This document shows positions 1 through 11,544 of a DNA stretch of 64,000 bases, one piece after another. Numbering within the stretch: the stretch's first letter is position 1; each line of letters opens with the position of its first letter. The notes beneath the pieces are model-generated. The model saw only the letters and a program-made list of their open reading frames with translations, searched no databases and had not been told where the DNA came from. The DNA comes from Patiria pectinifera (lineage: Eukaryota; Echinodermata; Asteroidea; Valvatida; Asterinidae): assembly GCA_029964075.1 (NCBI GenBank), contig CM057147.1:27921513-27985512 (forward strand), given 5' to 3'. The position numbers were made by a program, and so were the translations under genes.

Positions 1-413
<413 letters not shown>

Positions 414-1121
414 ATTAGGATGCACACTGGTGAGAAACCATTTGTTTGTGAGACCTGTGGTAAAGCTTTTTCTGGTCAAAGAACTCTTCTCGAACATGAG
501 AGGGCACACACTGGAGAGAAACCATTTGTATGCGAGATCTGTAGTAAAGCCTTTTCTAGAAAAAGTGATCTTGTTACACATGACAGGGTGCATACTGGTG
601 AGAAACCATTTGTTTGTGAGATCTGCGGTAAAGCCTTTACTTGTCTAAGTAATCTACGCAGACATGAGAGGGTGCATACTGGTGAGAAAGCATTTGTTTG
701 TGAGATCTGTGGTAAAGCCTTTTTTCAAAGGACAAATCTTAAAGAGCATGTCAAGGTGCACACTGGTGAGCAACCATTTGTTTGTGAGATCTGTGGTAAA
801 GCCTTTTCTCATAGGACAAATCTTAAACGTCATATCAAGGTGCACACCTGTGAAAAACCATTTGTTTGTGAGATCTGCGGTAAAGCCTTTCCGTTGCGAA
901 GTAATCTTCGCAAACATGCCAGTGTGCACACTGGTAAGAAACCATTTGTTTGTGAGATCTGCGGAAAAACCTTCACTTGTCTAAGTAATCTACGAACACA
1001 TAAGAGGGTGCATACTGGTGAGGAACCATTTGTTTGTGAGACCTGTGGTAAAGCCTTTTCTCAAAGGACAAATCTTAAACGTCATTTCAAGGTACACACT
1101 GGTGAAAAACTATTTGTTTGA

Positions 1122-1600
1122 GAGGCCTTTTCTCAGCGAAGCCTTCTTATAACGCATATCAGGATGCACACGTGAGAAACCATTTGTTTAGATCTGCGGA
1201 AAAACCTTTACTTTTCTGTGGGAAAGCCTTCCCTCAGCATATTAATCTTCAAACACACATCAAGGTGCACACTGGTGAGGAACCATTTGTTAGTGAGACC
1301 TGTGGTAAAACCTTTTACTCTTCAAGAGCGTATCAAGGTGCATTTTGGTGAGAAACCATATTTGTTTGTGAGACGTGGTTAAGCCATTGCTGGTTGGAGA
1401 AAAAGTCTGTACATGAATGGGTGCATACGGGTGACGTGAGAAGTCAGTTTTGAGTGACCTGAGGTTTAAGTAGTTTCTGAGCAAGGTACATGTAGTCTAA
1501 ACAGACATAAAATGATGCACAATGGGGAAAAACATTTAATTGTGAGACCTATGGAAAGGCCCTTTCCGAAATAAATTAGTCAAAGGAAAAAGAATGGTTC
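1122..1600 (+). pseudogene. Decayed finger repeats at the 3' end of ZNF-A
   Basis: Four to five further modules follow the stop, with shifted frames and lost cysteines (for instance PFVSETCGKTF). The last recognisable piece is HNGEKHLIVRPMERPFPK-like around 1510-1570. The tail leads directly into a 3' flank that is shared with paralogue B, so the array originally ended near 1600. Confidence 0.75.
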
Positions 1601-2434
1601 ACAATGGTGAACATTTTTTAAATACATGTAGGTACTTGTACATGTAGTCTTTGTTTTATTTATTTCTTCAGTTGCTGTGTTTTTCTTGTATTTTTTTCTA
1701 AATGACGTGTTCAAAACATTGAAGAATGCGATTTTTAGACACATTCCACATTGTTTAAGTAATGGAAAATTGTATTGTTTTGTCAAAAAATCACGGATTT
1801 CATTGCTACAACTTATGCCACTTACCGAATGCTTAAATTGGAAAAATCTTTTGATTTAAAAGTAATATACAACATTTGCTTAATTTTGCTGTTATGTTTC
1901 AAAAATGAATAGATTAGGGGTTAGTGTTTTATAGCAAATACTGTAACACTTAACTGTTTCAAGTTTTGTACTCATACATGTAGATGCTGAACAAACCAAG
2001 GGAAAAAAATTGCCTTTCTTGTAGTCTGGTTCCCTTACCCCGCTTCAGATGAAATTGAGAAATGGTTGGTCGTTGGTAAATTGTAAGGTCAGGGAACCAG
2101 TTAAGCTGGCTTGCACCCATTAACGGATGTGTATCGATTGTAAATAAGATGTGGACTAATTAAAATTGGCAGTGTTTTGAAAAAAAAAGCCATTTTTCCC
2201 CCCAAAAAATTGTCAGCCGACCATGGTTGGAATGGAAATTACAAACATTTCATTTTTCTTTGAAATGGCAGCACACTAGGTACCATGATTTAGGGGGAGA
2301 CTATTATTGACTCACAGTCTAGTTAGGCATTTCATGATCATTTGGAATAGATAAGTTACACGGCATTAGGGTATTAATCATTATTTTCAAAATGTTTTGG
2401 CAACAAAAATCCACACTGTGCAGGTATCATATTA
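1601..2434. other. 3' flank of ZNF-A, homologous to that of ZNF-B
   Basis: No gene is seen. From the phrase AATGGTTCACAATGGTGAAC near 1590 through the segment with TTGTATTGTTTTGTC near 1770 and ACTTATGCCACTT near 1810, the sequence matches 5360-5950 downstream of ZNF-B. This marks a segmental duplication of the whole gene end. An 80-bp inverted-repeat relic at about 2023-2103 begins TAGTCTGGTTCCC and ends GGGAACCAG. It belongs to the same family as the MITE at 39656-40262. Confidence 0.6.
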
Positions 2435-2687
2435 GGCACCAAAAAAATAGATCTGCTTCCGATTACATGGCATTTGAAAAAAAGGGTAGGTAGGTAGGGA
2501 TTTTTTTTTTTTATTTGTGTGTGTGTCAATCATATGGAGGTGCCTATGTGAAATCAAGGGTAAAATGTAAAAATTGATGGTTTTTGGTGTTTTTTTTTTG
2601 TCATTTTGTCCCATAAAAAATTAGGGTAGGGGCTGTCAGAATAGGTAGGTAGGAAAAGCAGAAGCAGATTTTTTTTTTTTTTTTGCC
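2435..2687. mobile_element. Harbinger-like MITE, TTA target duplication
   Basis: The terminal inverted repeats begin GGC(A)CCAAAAAAATAGATCTGCTTC on the left and end in GAAGCAGATTTTT...GCC on the right. They are flanked on both sides by TTA (2432-2434 and 2688-2690). A 3-bp TWA duplication and GGCC-type ends are the hallmark of PIF/Harbinger insertions. The element is 253 bp with no coding capacity. Related copies are at 4722-4976 and 14224-15242. Confidence 0.7.
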
Positions 2688-2742
2688 TTATGAATTTTAA
2701 CTGTAAACTACCAAATTATATCATTTATGAAGCCTCCCGACC

Positions 2743-2918
2743 TGTGTTGTAGGTCTCGAGACCGGTCTCGGTCACCGGGTCTCGGTCACCATTCTCGAGA
2801 CCATTTCTTGCTGGTCATTCGGTCATTCCTCCATGGTCTCAGGAGCTGTGGTCTTGGTCTCGGTCTGGGCCCCCTTTGGTCTGGATAATTTGGCTGGTCT
2901 TCCTCGAGTTGAGACCGG
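2743..2918 (+). repeat. GGTCTC-rich minisatellite-like element, diverged copy
   Basis: Begins TGTTGTAGGTCTCGAGACCGG and continues with GGTCTCGGTC units to a closing CTCGAGTTGAGACCGG. The same ordered arrangement (GTTGTAGG..., GAGCTGTGGTC, CCCCTTTGGTCT, GGCTGGTCT) occurs in the less diverged copy at 29141-29316, so this is a dispersed family and not simple sequence. Confidence 0.7.
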
Positions 2919-3531
2919 CGATATGTAGCATTTAAGCTCGATCGATTTCTTTGTTCAGTACCGTTGATAGTACCTGAAAAGGGAGAACAAGAAAGCGTAT
3001 CTATGGGTGCAGTTTTTTTTTTACATTTTAGTAGCAACAGATAACTTTTCAAACCAAATGATTTAGGACAGGAAAGCATGACGACACTAACTAGATTGGT
3101 GGTAATATGAGAAATACTTTATAAAAAAAATTGTAAAATAAATTGTGGAAAATGCAGTTTTATAGAATATGAAACAAATGAAATGTATTAAAAGTTAAAA
3201 TACAGGCTTTGTGGCTAGCAATGCAGCCTTTTTGTTTTGTTTGTTTTTGTTTGTACCGTAGATTAACCCCTTAATTAACAAACATTAACAAATGGTTTCT
3301 CACCAGGACGCATTCTTGCTGTTAAACGACATCGCTTAGAAAGGGCTTTAACACGCTTCTCCAACCAAATGGTTCATCTATCCAGTGCGCACCCTCTTCT
3401 GTGTTTTTTGCACAGCCCTTTAGTGTCTGCTGGAATGCATTTGCAAATGTACAACTGAACTTGCAATAAACAACACCCGATAGGACAAGGTTAAATATAT
3501 GCAGCCTTTTTTTCATGTTTAATTATTTCAG
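2919..3531. other. Upstream / intronic sequence of ZNF-B ending in a splice acceptor
   Basis: No ORF of note. A segment near 2990-3030 (CAAGAAAGCGTATCTATGGG followed by a T-tract) resembles 19390-19430 upstream of the ZNF-D relic. At 3496-3531 a pyrimidine-rich tract ends in TTATTTCAG. The same acceptor context occurs at 15400-15427 before ZNF-C, which supports a conserved intron/exon boundary. Confidence 0.55.
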
Positions 3532-4023
3532 ATTCCTGTTATGTGACACTACGCTGACTGTTGGAGCATTCTGTTGTGGATTCTCGTGAATCAGATCCGA
3601 TCACTGACAGACCTGAAGAGGATCAACAACCAGCCAATTGTGACGATACTCCCATGATCCTCAGCAGACAGGTGCTTGTAACTCTTGTAACTACTGTCAG
3701 AGATGAAAGCTTGACACGAAAGTAAAGGGATTTTGTCATCAAGTTTTAAGCTGAACTGCCAGAAGAGGGTGCGCACTGGAGAGATGAACCATTTGGTTGC
3801 GAGAAGTGTGTTCAAGCCCTTTCTAAGCGATGTTGTCTAACCAAAAATGCCAGAATGCATCCTGGTGAGAAACCATTTGTTAATGTTTGTGGACCTGTGG
3901 TAAAAGCTTTCTTAGTCATACTTGTCTACACACACTAAGAAGGTGCTTGCAGGTGAGAAACCATTCATTTGTGTGACGTGTGTTTAAGCCTTTTCACAGC
4001 AAGGAAGTCTAAGCAGACATGCG
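3532..4023 (+). pseudogene. 5' coding exon of ZNF-B, frame-disrupted
   Basis: Directly after the acceptor the sequence ATTCCTGTTATGTGAC is shared with the ZNF-C exon at 15428. One frame reads HSVVDSRESDPITDRPEEDQ followed by QPAN; the ZNF-C copy reads HSIVESRVSDPFTDRPQEDH then QPAN. The conservation is therefore at protein level, although the frame is broken on both sides here. Three decayed finger modules follow (3840-4020). This is an acidic, Asp/Glu/Ser-rich linker ahead of the finger array; I do not recognise it as a named domain. Confidence 0.55.
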
Positions 4024-4788
4024 ATGATGCAGACTGGAAAGGAAACATTTGTTAATGCTGGTGGCCCCTGTGGTGAAGCCTTTAATGTGCGAAGTACTCC
4101 AAACAGACATGAGAAGGACCATACTGGTGACAAACCATTTGTTTGTGAGACCTGTGGTAAAACTTTATCTCGGCGAAGTAGTCTTAAAGAGCATACCAAG
4201 ATCCACACTGGTGAGAAACCATTTGTTTGTGAGATCTGTAGTAAAGGATTTTCTCAGCGAAGTTTTCTAAAAACACATTTCAGGATGCACACTGGTGAGA
4301 AACCATGTGTTTGTGAGACCTGCGGTAAAGCCTTAACTTGTCAAAGAAATCTGACCGTACATATGAGGGGACACCGTGGAGAGAAACCATTTGTTTGTGA
4401 GATCTGTAGTAAAACCTTCTCTCAGCGAAATAATCTTAAAAGACATATGGAGGTGCACACTGGTGCAGTGAAACCATTTGTTTGTGACATCTGCAGTAAA
4501 GCATTTTCTTGTCCAAGTTATCTACGCAAACATGAAAGGGTGCACACGGGTGAGAGACCATTTGTTTGCGAGACCTGTGGTCGAGCCTTTTCTCATCAGA
4601 GTACTCTCAAAGGACATATCAAGGTGCACACTGGCGAGAAACCATTTGTTTGTGAGACCTGTGGGAAAGCCTTTGCTTCGCTACGTTACCTACGCAAACA
4701 TGACAGGGTGCATACTGGTGAGGCCAAAAAACAAATAGTTCTGCTTCCGGTTTCCCAACCTACCCTATTCTTACTGCCCCTACCCTAA
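4024..4788 (+). CDS. C2H2 zinc-finger protein B, 7 complete fingers, MITE-terminated
   Basis: The 254-residue frame has one decayed finger (residues about 10-33, missing a Cys) followed by seven complete C2H2 fingers to about residue 232. Linkers are mostly TGEKPF, with variants RGEKPF and TGAVKPF. Recognition helices differ from finger to finger (SRRSSLKEH, SQRSFLKTH, TCQRNLTVH, SCPSYLRKH and others), so a DNA-binding nuclear protein is expected. After HTGE the frame runs into a MITE that supplies the last 21 residues (AKKQIVLLPVSQ...) and the stop. Beyond the insertion, finger DNA resumes at 4978 but is decayed. The Met at 4024 lies within finger DNA, so the true start is probably in the exon beginning at 3532. 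Likely a truncated or non-functional paralogue. Confidence 0.6.
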   Translation: MMQTGKETFVNAGGPCGEAFNVRSTPNRHEKDHTGDKPFVCETCGKTLSRRSSLKEHTKIHTGEKPFVCEICSKGFSQRSFLKTHFRMHTGEKPCVCETCGKALTCQRNLTVHMRGHRGEKPFVCEICSKTFSQRNNLKRHMEVHTGAVKPFVCDICSKAFSCPSYLRKHERVHTGERPFVCETCGRAFSHQSTLKGHIKVHTGEKPFVCETCGKAFASLRYLRKHDRVHTGEAKKQIVLLPVSQPTLFLLPLP

Positions 4789-4976
4789 TTTTTTTATTGG
4801 AAATATGAGAAAAAAAATCACCCCAAAGCATTCATTTCTACCTCTTACCCTTGACTACATGCAGACGCCTCCACATCATCGTACCCCAAAAAAGAACAAT
4901 TCCCTACGTACCTACCTACCTACCCTTTTTTTTTCAAATGCCATGTAATCGAAAGCCGAACCGGGGGGGGGGGTGG
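4722..4976. mobile_element. Harbinger-like MITE inserted inside the ZNF-B finger array
   Basis: Left end GGCCAAAAAACAAATAGTTC then TGCTTCCGG is typical of the family at 14224. The right part (TACCTACCCTTTT, CAAATGCCATGTAATCGAA) is the inverse of the left part of the 2435 copy. It sits between finger linker halves: GGTGAGG on the left and GTGAGGAACC on the right. That gives a short TGA/GTGA target duplication. Confidence 0.65.
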
Positions 4977-5370
4977 CGTGAGGAACCATTTGTTTGTGAG
5001 ACTTTGTAAAGTCATTTCCACAAAAAAAATGATCTCATCAGACATGATGAGAGGGTGCATACTGGTAAGAGACCATTAATTGTTTGTGAGATCTGTAGTC
5101 TCAGCGAAGCTTTTTAAAAACACATCAGGATGCTCATTGGTGAAATACCATTTGTTTGTGAGATCTGTAGTAAAGCCTTTTCACGGCGGAATATGTCAAT
5201 GTTCATTCTATACTGAGAAACCATTTGTGAGACTTTTGGTAACGCAGCTTAGGACATATCTTAAAAGCCATATCAAGGCGCACAACTGGTAAGAAACCAT
5301 TTGTTTGTGACAAAGGCCTGTGGATAACTAAAAGGCCCTTTATTAATTAAATTCTCAAAGGAACAGAATG
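4977..5370 (+). pseudogene. Decayed finger repeats downstream of the MITE in ZNF-B
   Basis: Three to four finger modules can be traced (GTGAGGAACCATTTGTTTGTG and TGTAGTAAAGCCTTTTC) with deletions and frameshifts. They are the severed 3' part of the ZNF-B array and run into the 3' flank at about 5360. Confidence 0.7.
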
Positions 5371-5423
5371 GTTCACAACGGTGAACCTTTTTTTTAAATC
5401 TGTACTTTTACAAGTAGACTTAA

Positions 5424-5794
5424 GGCCAAAAAAAAGTCTCCGGTTTCTGGTATGGAGCTTGCCTAAAAAGTGGTGCGGCGACGCGGCTTTTTTTTTTTTT
5501 TACCCGACTTTTTTGCTTCAAATGTCGGCTGATGACTGCAAATGGTGCCCGACTAAACTTAGTGCAAATATTTGGGAGTCCAGAGAGGCCACATAAAGCT
5601 TATTCTCGATCATAACCCCATCTAAAAACACGTTAAAATTGTGCAACAGCAGGATTCCAGTCAAATCAGTGAGTTTGGCAGTTTTGAGACATCATCTTTC
5701 ATTGAAAAAAAAAACTTTTTCATTTTGCCGAGGCGCATGGCTACGGCGACGCGCGCGCATACCAGAAACCGGAGACTTTTTTTTTTTTTGGGCC
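5424..5794. mobile_element. 371-bp Harbinger-type MITE in the ZNF-B 3' flank
   Basis: Terminal inverted repeats GGCCAAAAAAAAGTCTCCGG and its complement CCGGAGAC(T)n GGGCC are flanked by TAA on both sides (5421-5423, 5795-5797). It splits the 3' flank that is continuous behind ZNF-A, so it inserted after the A/B duplication. A relic of the same family lies at 11800-12038. Confidence 0.75.
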
Positions 5795-5797
5795 TAA

Positions 5798-6480
5798 TTC
5801 GTGTTTTGTTTTTCAGTTGCTGTATTTTTCTTGTATTTTTTCTTAATAACCTGTGCGATTTTTAGAAGTATTCCACATGTTTAATAAAAGGCATTTGTAT
5901 TGTTTTGTCCAAAAATGTTGCTACAACTTATGCCACTTAATGCTTAAGGGGAATATACAACATTTGCAAACATCGAAAAATAAAACTACCAAGTTTTTAT
6001 AAAATACCTTAATAGGATGTTGGTAAATAACAGTCTTAAGCATCCTGTAAACTTATGGCACCTGGTGTGAAGTCCTTTTCAAGAAAATTTTATTTTTGTA
6101 AAAATTTCCAGCGGTGGTCGGCTGACCACCGTTGGAAAAACCTAACTATTTTTCAACTACTGCTCCAAATTCAGTCCGAATTTTGTTCGCTATTGGTTAC
6201 ATGTTCATGAACGGGTGCAGGCCAGCTAGACTGGTACCTTACCTTACAATTTTCCGGCATCTGTAAATTGATCCATTTTATATTTAGTGGAGTCAGGGAA
6301 CCAGACTACTTGAACAGTTTTGTTTTTCTTGGTTTTTCCAGCATTTTCGAACACAAAACTTCAAACATGTCAGTGTAGCAATATTTGATCTATTATACTA
6401 ACCCCTCAAATAGTTCATTTCTGAAAATTACAGCAAAAGCCAATGATGTATAAAGCCAATAATGCTCGCTGTCGATCTTA
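5798..6480. other. Remainder of the ZNF-B 3' flank
   Basis: No gene seen. 5810-5960 continues the flank shared with ZNF-A. A relic of the TAGTCTGGTTCCC family is near 6228-6312 (ends GGGAACCAGACTAC). Confidence 0.5.
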
Positions 6481-7845
6481 TTGTGCCATTCGGATATATC
6501 GTCTGCTCCCCCCCCCCCACCCCACCCCACCTCACCCCCACCGTCATGCCGAAAAATAATAGTAATGAAATACTGCTTTAAAATGTTCTCCTTATTCAGA
6601 TATTCATGAAGCACCAAACTGATTGGATGTTTCCAAAGTGTCTTTCCCATCGGAAGTGAATGGGCCGCGTCTTTCACTAGACAGGTGTAGCGTGAATTTA
6701 CGTTTCTATGAAATTTGGACTCATTGGTAATACCGCGCGTGCGTAAGTATGGTAATTAGGAAAGTGACTGGTCACGTGAGAGAGATTAACCAATAAAAGG
6801 GGTCCGATTTTCATAGGAGTCGGATTTTCATGTGACACCGGTACAGGCGGTACTTCAAAAAACAAATCGGTATGATGATCTAGGCCCTCAACAGCAGCGT
6901 ATCCCAGCTTTTGATGTCGGGGGGGGGGGAGGCAACCGCACATCCGCGCCGAAATGTAGACGGGTTTTTTTTTCTCCGGACACTTGCCCTCCGTAAAATC
7001 AAAAAATGCGGTGGGGGTGGCTGGTACCCATCTTCCAAATGGGGGTGTTCTTCAAAACTGACCATTATTATGCATACTACATGCATGGACATTTTCACGC
7101 CGCAATGTGGTTGTTGAGCGGGTTTTTTTGGTATGGTGGGATTGATGTCACGAGAACTCTATAAACACTTTAAATCATTGCTGACAAAGAAATTTGTCAA
7201 ACAATTCCGCCGGGGGGCAAGTGCCCCCCCCCCCCCTGGATATGCTACTGGCCCTCAATTTCTAGGACCTTCAATTGCTATCCCAGAATCAGGTACCCGC
7301 TCGCCAACTTGAACCTGACAGAATCACTTGGAGAAGACGGTATTCTCCTGGCTAGATTGTCTGCGTTTATGTTGACAATTGGGAAACAGTCATAAAAATG
7401 TATCTCCTGATTGAGGATGAAGAAGTAGGATGTCATCACTTGAATCCAATAATTATGTTACAACATTTCCTTAAACAAAATCATTTTTTTTAAATTGCAC
7501 GTGTCGATCAGTGCCAGCGTTTCATGGATCGGATCGGAGCTACTTCATTCAGGGAGCCTCAAATCGAACTTTTTCAAAACTAATTTAATCAGCTATATTT
7601 TTGGAATATGCCATAATTTTCTGTCAGATTACCAATTTTACGAAATTCTGGTAGAAATCTGCTTTAAAAAATCGCTTATTTAATTATCTGTCAAACTGTT
7701 TGTTCGAAATTCTTTCAAATTAAGCCGAAATTCGGCTACGGAATGTCTGTGGCTAAAAAAAACCCTCACCTTGAACCCCCAAAAAGCGCCACCTCGTGGC
7801 GAGACTGCACGTCACCGCTATTATGCGCAGCATGCAGACGACGAT
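6481..7845. other. Non-coding, MITE fragments and G/C homopolymer tracts
   Basis: No convincing coding sequence. C- and G-runs at 6508-6540, 6918-6930 and 7213-7240 bracket a segment (6900-7250) that may be an old transposon with GGGG/CCCC ends. The part at 7590-7690 (TTTTCTGTCAGATTACC, GGTAGAAATCTGC) resembles the interior of the hAT-type MITE at 12289-12823. Confidence 0.4.
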
Positions 7846-8748
7846 GTCACGCCCCAACTATCGCATCGGTCCCAACTATAGTTGGGCCTGTCCCAACTAT
7901 AGTTGGGCCTGTCCCAACTGTAGTTCCACAGTTGGGCTGGCCCAACTATAGTTGGGCCTGTCCCAACTATAGTTGGGACGGTCCCAACTGTAAGTTCCAT
8001 TGTTGGGCTGGCCCATCTATAGTTGGGCCACTCCGATCTTTTTATTTTGCGGTGTCCCAACTATAGTTTACATTGATGTACAACCATAAAACTTTCCCTA
8101 CAGCTCTGATACACGTCTGACTTTACTGGGGACCACTGAAACTAGCTATTGATGGGGCGAATCTATAGTTGGGCCACCCCAATCTTTTTATTTTGCGGTC
8201 CCAGCTATAGTGTACATTGTTGTACGATTATAAAACATTCCCTACAACTCTAATACACATCTGACTTTACTGGGACCAATGAAATGATCTATGGGCGGGG
8301 ACCATCTGTAGTTGGGCCACCGCAATATTTTTATTTGGCAGTCCCAACTATAGTTTACATTGATGTACGACTATAAAACATTCTCTACAACTCTGCTTAC
8401 ATGTCCGACTTGGGACCTTTGACATTAGCTATGGGTGGGGCCCATCTATAGTTGGCCGGCCATGGCAATCTTTGAATTTTGCAAAATGTTGCTGGATAAT
8501 AAAACCCGCAGCAGCTGGACAACTCATCCAACTAGGCAGTACCACGTGATCGGCCAGCCTTGCGGCGGCATGCATGCACGACGAATACACGGTGCCAGCG
8601 CCACGGAACTTTAATCCAACAAGATCTATCCGCATGAAGCATCCGGTGCAACTCCAGTCCTAACTATAGTTGGGCCGACCCAACTGCCGCACTATAGTTG
8701 GGACAGTCCCAACTATAGTTGGGACCGATGCGATAGTTGGGGCGTGAC
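7846..8748. mobile_element. Foldback element built of CCCAACTATAGTTGGG palindromes
   Basis: Outer inverted ends are GTCACGCCCCAACTATCGC and its exact complement, extending about 60 bp. The ends are packed with the 16-bp palindrome CCCAACTATAGTTGGG. The interior holds three diverged direct repeats of about 143 bp (starting near 8017, 8163 and 8305; each has CTTTTTATTT and TTTACATTGATGTACGA-like parts). Flanks carry ACGACG on both sides, possibly a target duplication. No coding sequence. Confidence 0.7.
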
Positions 8749-9191
8749 AACGACGCGACGGCGTACTGAAGCGAATTTTAGCCTTGGCTTAGCTGCTTAG
8801 GTGAGACTGGTGAGTACTCGTTTTTCCCCCAAATAAAACAGTTTACCGTATAGTCTTTATGAATACCACCTGATTATGATAAAGAATAATTATTAGTGGT
8901 AGCCTTAAGTTAAATCCCCGTTTTATTGACTGTCATGACTGTGCACGCATTTCCGACACCAAGTCTAGCTGGAGTTACCCAGCCCTGAGTTTTATCATTG
9001 GGTTGGCTACAAACACTCGAGCTGCGTTAACCTGTTAACTTCCGGTTCCAATCGTGCAGAAAGTGCTGGAGGTCACGTCACACTAACGAACCGGATAGCC
9101 CCTAACCACTTCGCCCCATGTATTTTTCCTGAGTTTCTAGAATTGGGAGCATTTATTATCTGGGGTCTTTGGCAGTTTATTTGGTCTGCAC
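8749..9191. other. Non-coding; solo MITE end
   Basis: Contains a solo copy (8968-9010) of the terminal repeat of the next MITE (CTAGCTGGAGTTACCCAGC) and, at 9098-9116, CCCTAACCACTTCGCCCC. The latter is the complement of units in the minisatellite at 10040-10163 and recurs at 11510-11540. Confidence 0.5.
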
Positions 9192-9997
9192 CTAGCTGGA
9201 GTTACCCAGCTCTGAGTTTTATCATTGCTGGAGCTCATTTTTCAAAATGTTGAATTTTGTCTGCAACTCACCCCAAACTTGCCTGGAATAACCATTACAC
9301 AGGTCAAAACGATTTAGATGAAGATTCAGCCTACAATTACAGTGAAAACAGGAAGAATAACCGCTAACCTGACCGGTACCAGGCTGTCAACTAGTCGTTT
9401 TTGCCGGCTGGCGATTGGCTGTTGGCGCATGACGTCGCGCGGAAGCGTAACACCCGATGACTGTTTCATGCACTATCGGTTGCGGTTCCAGTACCGCAGC
9501 TGTGATGCGAGTGGTAAACTTAATATGAGTACATGAAACAGTCATCGGGTGTTACGCTTCCGCGCGACGTCATGCGCCAACAGCCAATCGCCAGCCGGCA
9601 AAAACGACTAGTTGACAGCCTGGTACCGGTAACCGACCGCCATTCAATCGTACACAAAATTTTTTGTGTGCACAAACCATTGGCGTTCGTGGACATGCTC
9701 CAAGGTTGTCAGGTTAGCGGTTATTTTTCCTGTTTTCACTGCAATTGTAGGCTGAATCTTCATCGTGGATCGTTTTTTACTTCAAGGACCTGTGTAATGG
9801 TTATTCCAGGCAAGTTTGGGGTGAGTTGCAGTTGCAATTAGTGTGTAACGGGGACAAAATTCAACATTTTCCAAATTTTTTTTGTACTATCGTTTTCGAG
9901 AAAAATGAGCTCCAGCTCTAGATGACAACCCAATGATAAAACTCAGAGCTAGATGACAACCCAATGATAAAACTCAGAGCTGGGTAACTCCAGCTAG
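9192..9997. mobile_element. 806-bp palindromic MITE (CTAGCTGGAGTTACC ends)
   Basis: The left end CTAGCTGGAGTTACCCAGC and the right end GCTGGGTAACTCCAGCTAG are complementary. Matching continues inward through CAAGTTTGGGGTGAGTTGCA, CCTGTTTTCACTGCAATTGT-like, and TGACGTCGCGCGGAAGCGTA segments to a centre near 9505. The right end has an extra 42-bp duplication. A long near-perfect hairpin would form. Non-coding. Confidence 0.75.
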
Positions 9998-10039
9998 TCT
10001 GCACCCCTAGCCTTCACCTTTTTCATACTACATGCATGA

Positions 10040-10163
10040 CATGGGGCGAAGTGGGGACGGGGCGAAGCGGGGATGGGGCGAAGCAGGGATGGAGCTAAGC
10101 GGGAATTGGGTGAAGCGGGGATGGGGCGAAGTGGTTAGGGGCGAAGTGGAAATGGGGCGAAGC
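10040..10163 (+). repeat. 15-bp GGGATGGGGCGAAGC minisatellite
   Basis: About eight imperfect copies of GGGATGGGGCGAAGC. The core GGGGCGAAGTGGTTAGG recurs in complement at 9098-9116 and 11510-11540, so the unit derives from a dispersed element end. Confidence 0.7.
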
Positions 10164-10218
10164 GTCCGACACCCGGCCAGACATGCCAGACGTACACCCG
10201 GCCAGACATGCCAGACGT
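10164..10218 (+). repeat. Two copies of a 25-bp CCGGCCAGACATGCCAGACG unit
   Basis: ACCCGGCCAGACATGCCAGA followed by CGTAC occurs twice in a row without change, between the minisatellite and the palindromic MITE. Confidence 0.7.
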
Positions 10219-10598
10219 ACACATCTACATGTACAAAAACATGTCGCACTTTGCCAAATTTTGATTTTCACATTTAGGCCTAGTTTGTAGGATTTTTTTG
10301 GTTTAGAAGCATACATGTACTCACCCTCTTTACATGCTTTATAGGCTAGTCAGAAAGTGCTGCCTTTTTCAGATGTCTAATTTTTGTGAAATTTCATGTT
10401 GAAATTTTGATATGCAAACGTGTAAAAATGAATCTGGAAATTTCACGAAAAATATACATCTGAAAAAGGCAGCACTTTCTGATTAGCCTATAAAGAGGGT
10501 GAGTATGCTTCTAAAGCTAAAAAACCCTACAAACTAAGCCTAAATGCGAAAATCAAAATTTGGCAAAGTGCGACACGTTTTTGTACATGTGGATGTGT
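10219..10598. mobile_element. 380-bp palindromic MITE
   Basis: Arms run from ACACATCTACATGTACAAAAA on the left to its complement TTTTTGTACATGTGGATGTGT on the right and pair almost throughout. They include TTTGCCAAATTTTGATTTT and GAAAGTGCTGCCTTTTTCAG with their complements. The centre is near 10415. No coding capacity. Confidence 0.75.
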
Positions 10599-11544
10599 GG
10601 CCTATGTTTACGGAGGCAGTCCAGTAAATAGCCACATTTATGGGGCTAAATTATAATATATTAATATTTACAATTATTTTATAAAAATATAAGTTTTTTT
10701 TTTTTAACGCGAAATGTACGAGGTTGAGGAGTTTGTTGACTAGTCATGATAGTGTTGGCCACCATCTTGTTTGGATGTAGGCCTACTCTTCATGCATGTG
10801 TAGTACATGTAGTATGGCTAGCTTCATGTAAACAAAAGATAGTGGATATTTTGCCGGAGGTAATGACGGCAAACTAACGACGTTTACTAAAGGTTTGCCG
10901 GCGACAATCCATATCAACAGAGGGCGCTGTACTCTTTAAGATAGGGCTGAATTATAAGAATAATTATTTTGAAATAATTTTAACTTTAATTTATATTCTG
11001 AAGGTGTTCTTTGTTGCTATTTCTACCATATAAAGCTGTTTTTGATGTTCCAAAAGTTATACAAAATTTGTTGAAGCTGGGTTGACGACCGTTGATGCTT
11101 GTTGATGCCTGTTGACGCATTTTAGTAGAACCGCCATCAACGGACGTTGTTTGTAGGCTATACCCTACGCGACATGGGCATGATACGCGGACGCTCTGTA
11201 ATCAAAGTTAGAAGCTTTACAATCCCCTCGGAAAAGATTCCCATATCTGGCCATCACTTTTCACCCTGTGCACAAACCCTATTAGACTGGTCTGAAAATT
11301 TCTAAGTGTTTTCTCAATAAATACTTAAATATTTTCCCTGGTAACTTTGACTTTCTACTTCTAGTCTACCAGTACTTGTATTTTTTTTCTAGAACAAATT
11401 ATCACTTTCTGATGTCTGATAGGTTACTGAAAGGAAAAATGAGTGATTGCCAGAAATGGGAATCTTTCCTCACTTCGCCCTGTTTACAATTTGCCCCCCT
11501 GTAACTTTGCTCCTAACCACTTGCCCCCTAACCACTTCGCCCAG
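10599..11544. other. Non-coding
   Basis: No ORF with recognisable homology. The end at 11455-11540 is C-rich and contains repeated ACCACTTCGCCC / ACCACTTGCCCC words, matching the GGGGCGAAGTGG family. A transposon with these as ends (10123 to 11540) is possible but I cannot define its boundaries. Confidence 0.4.
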
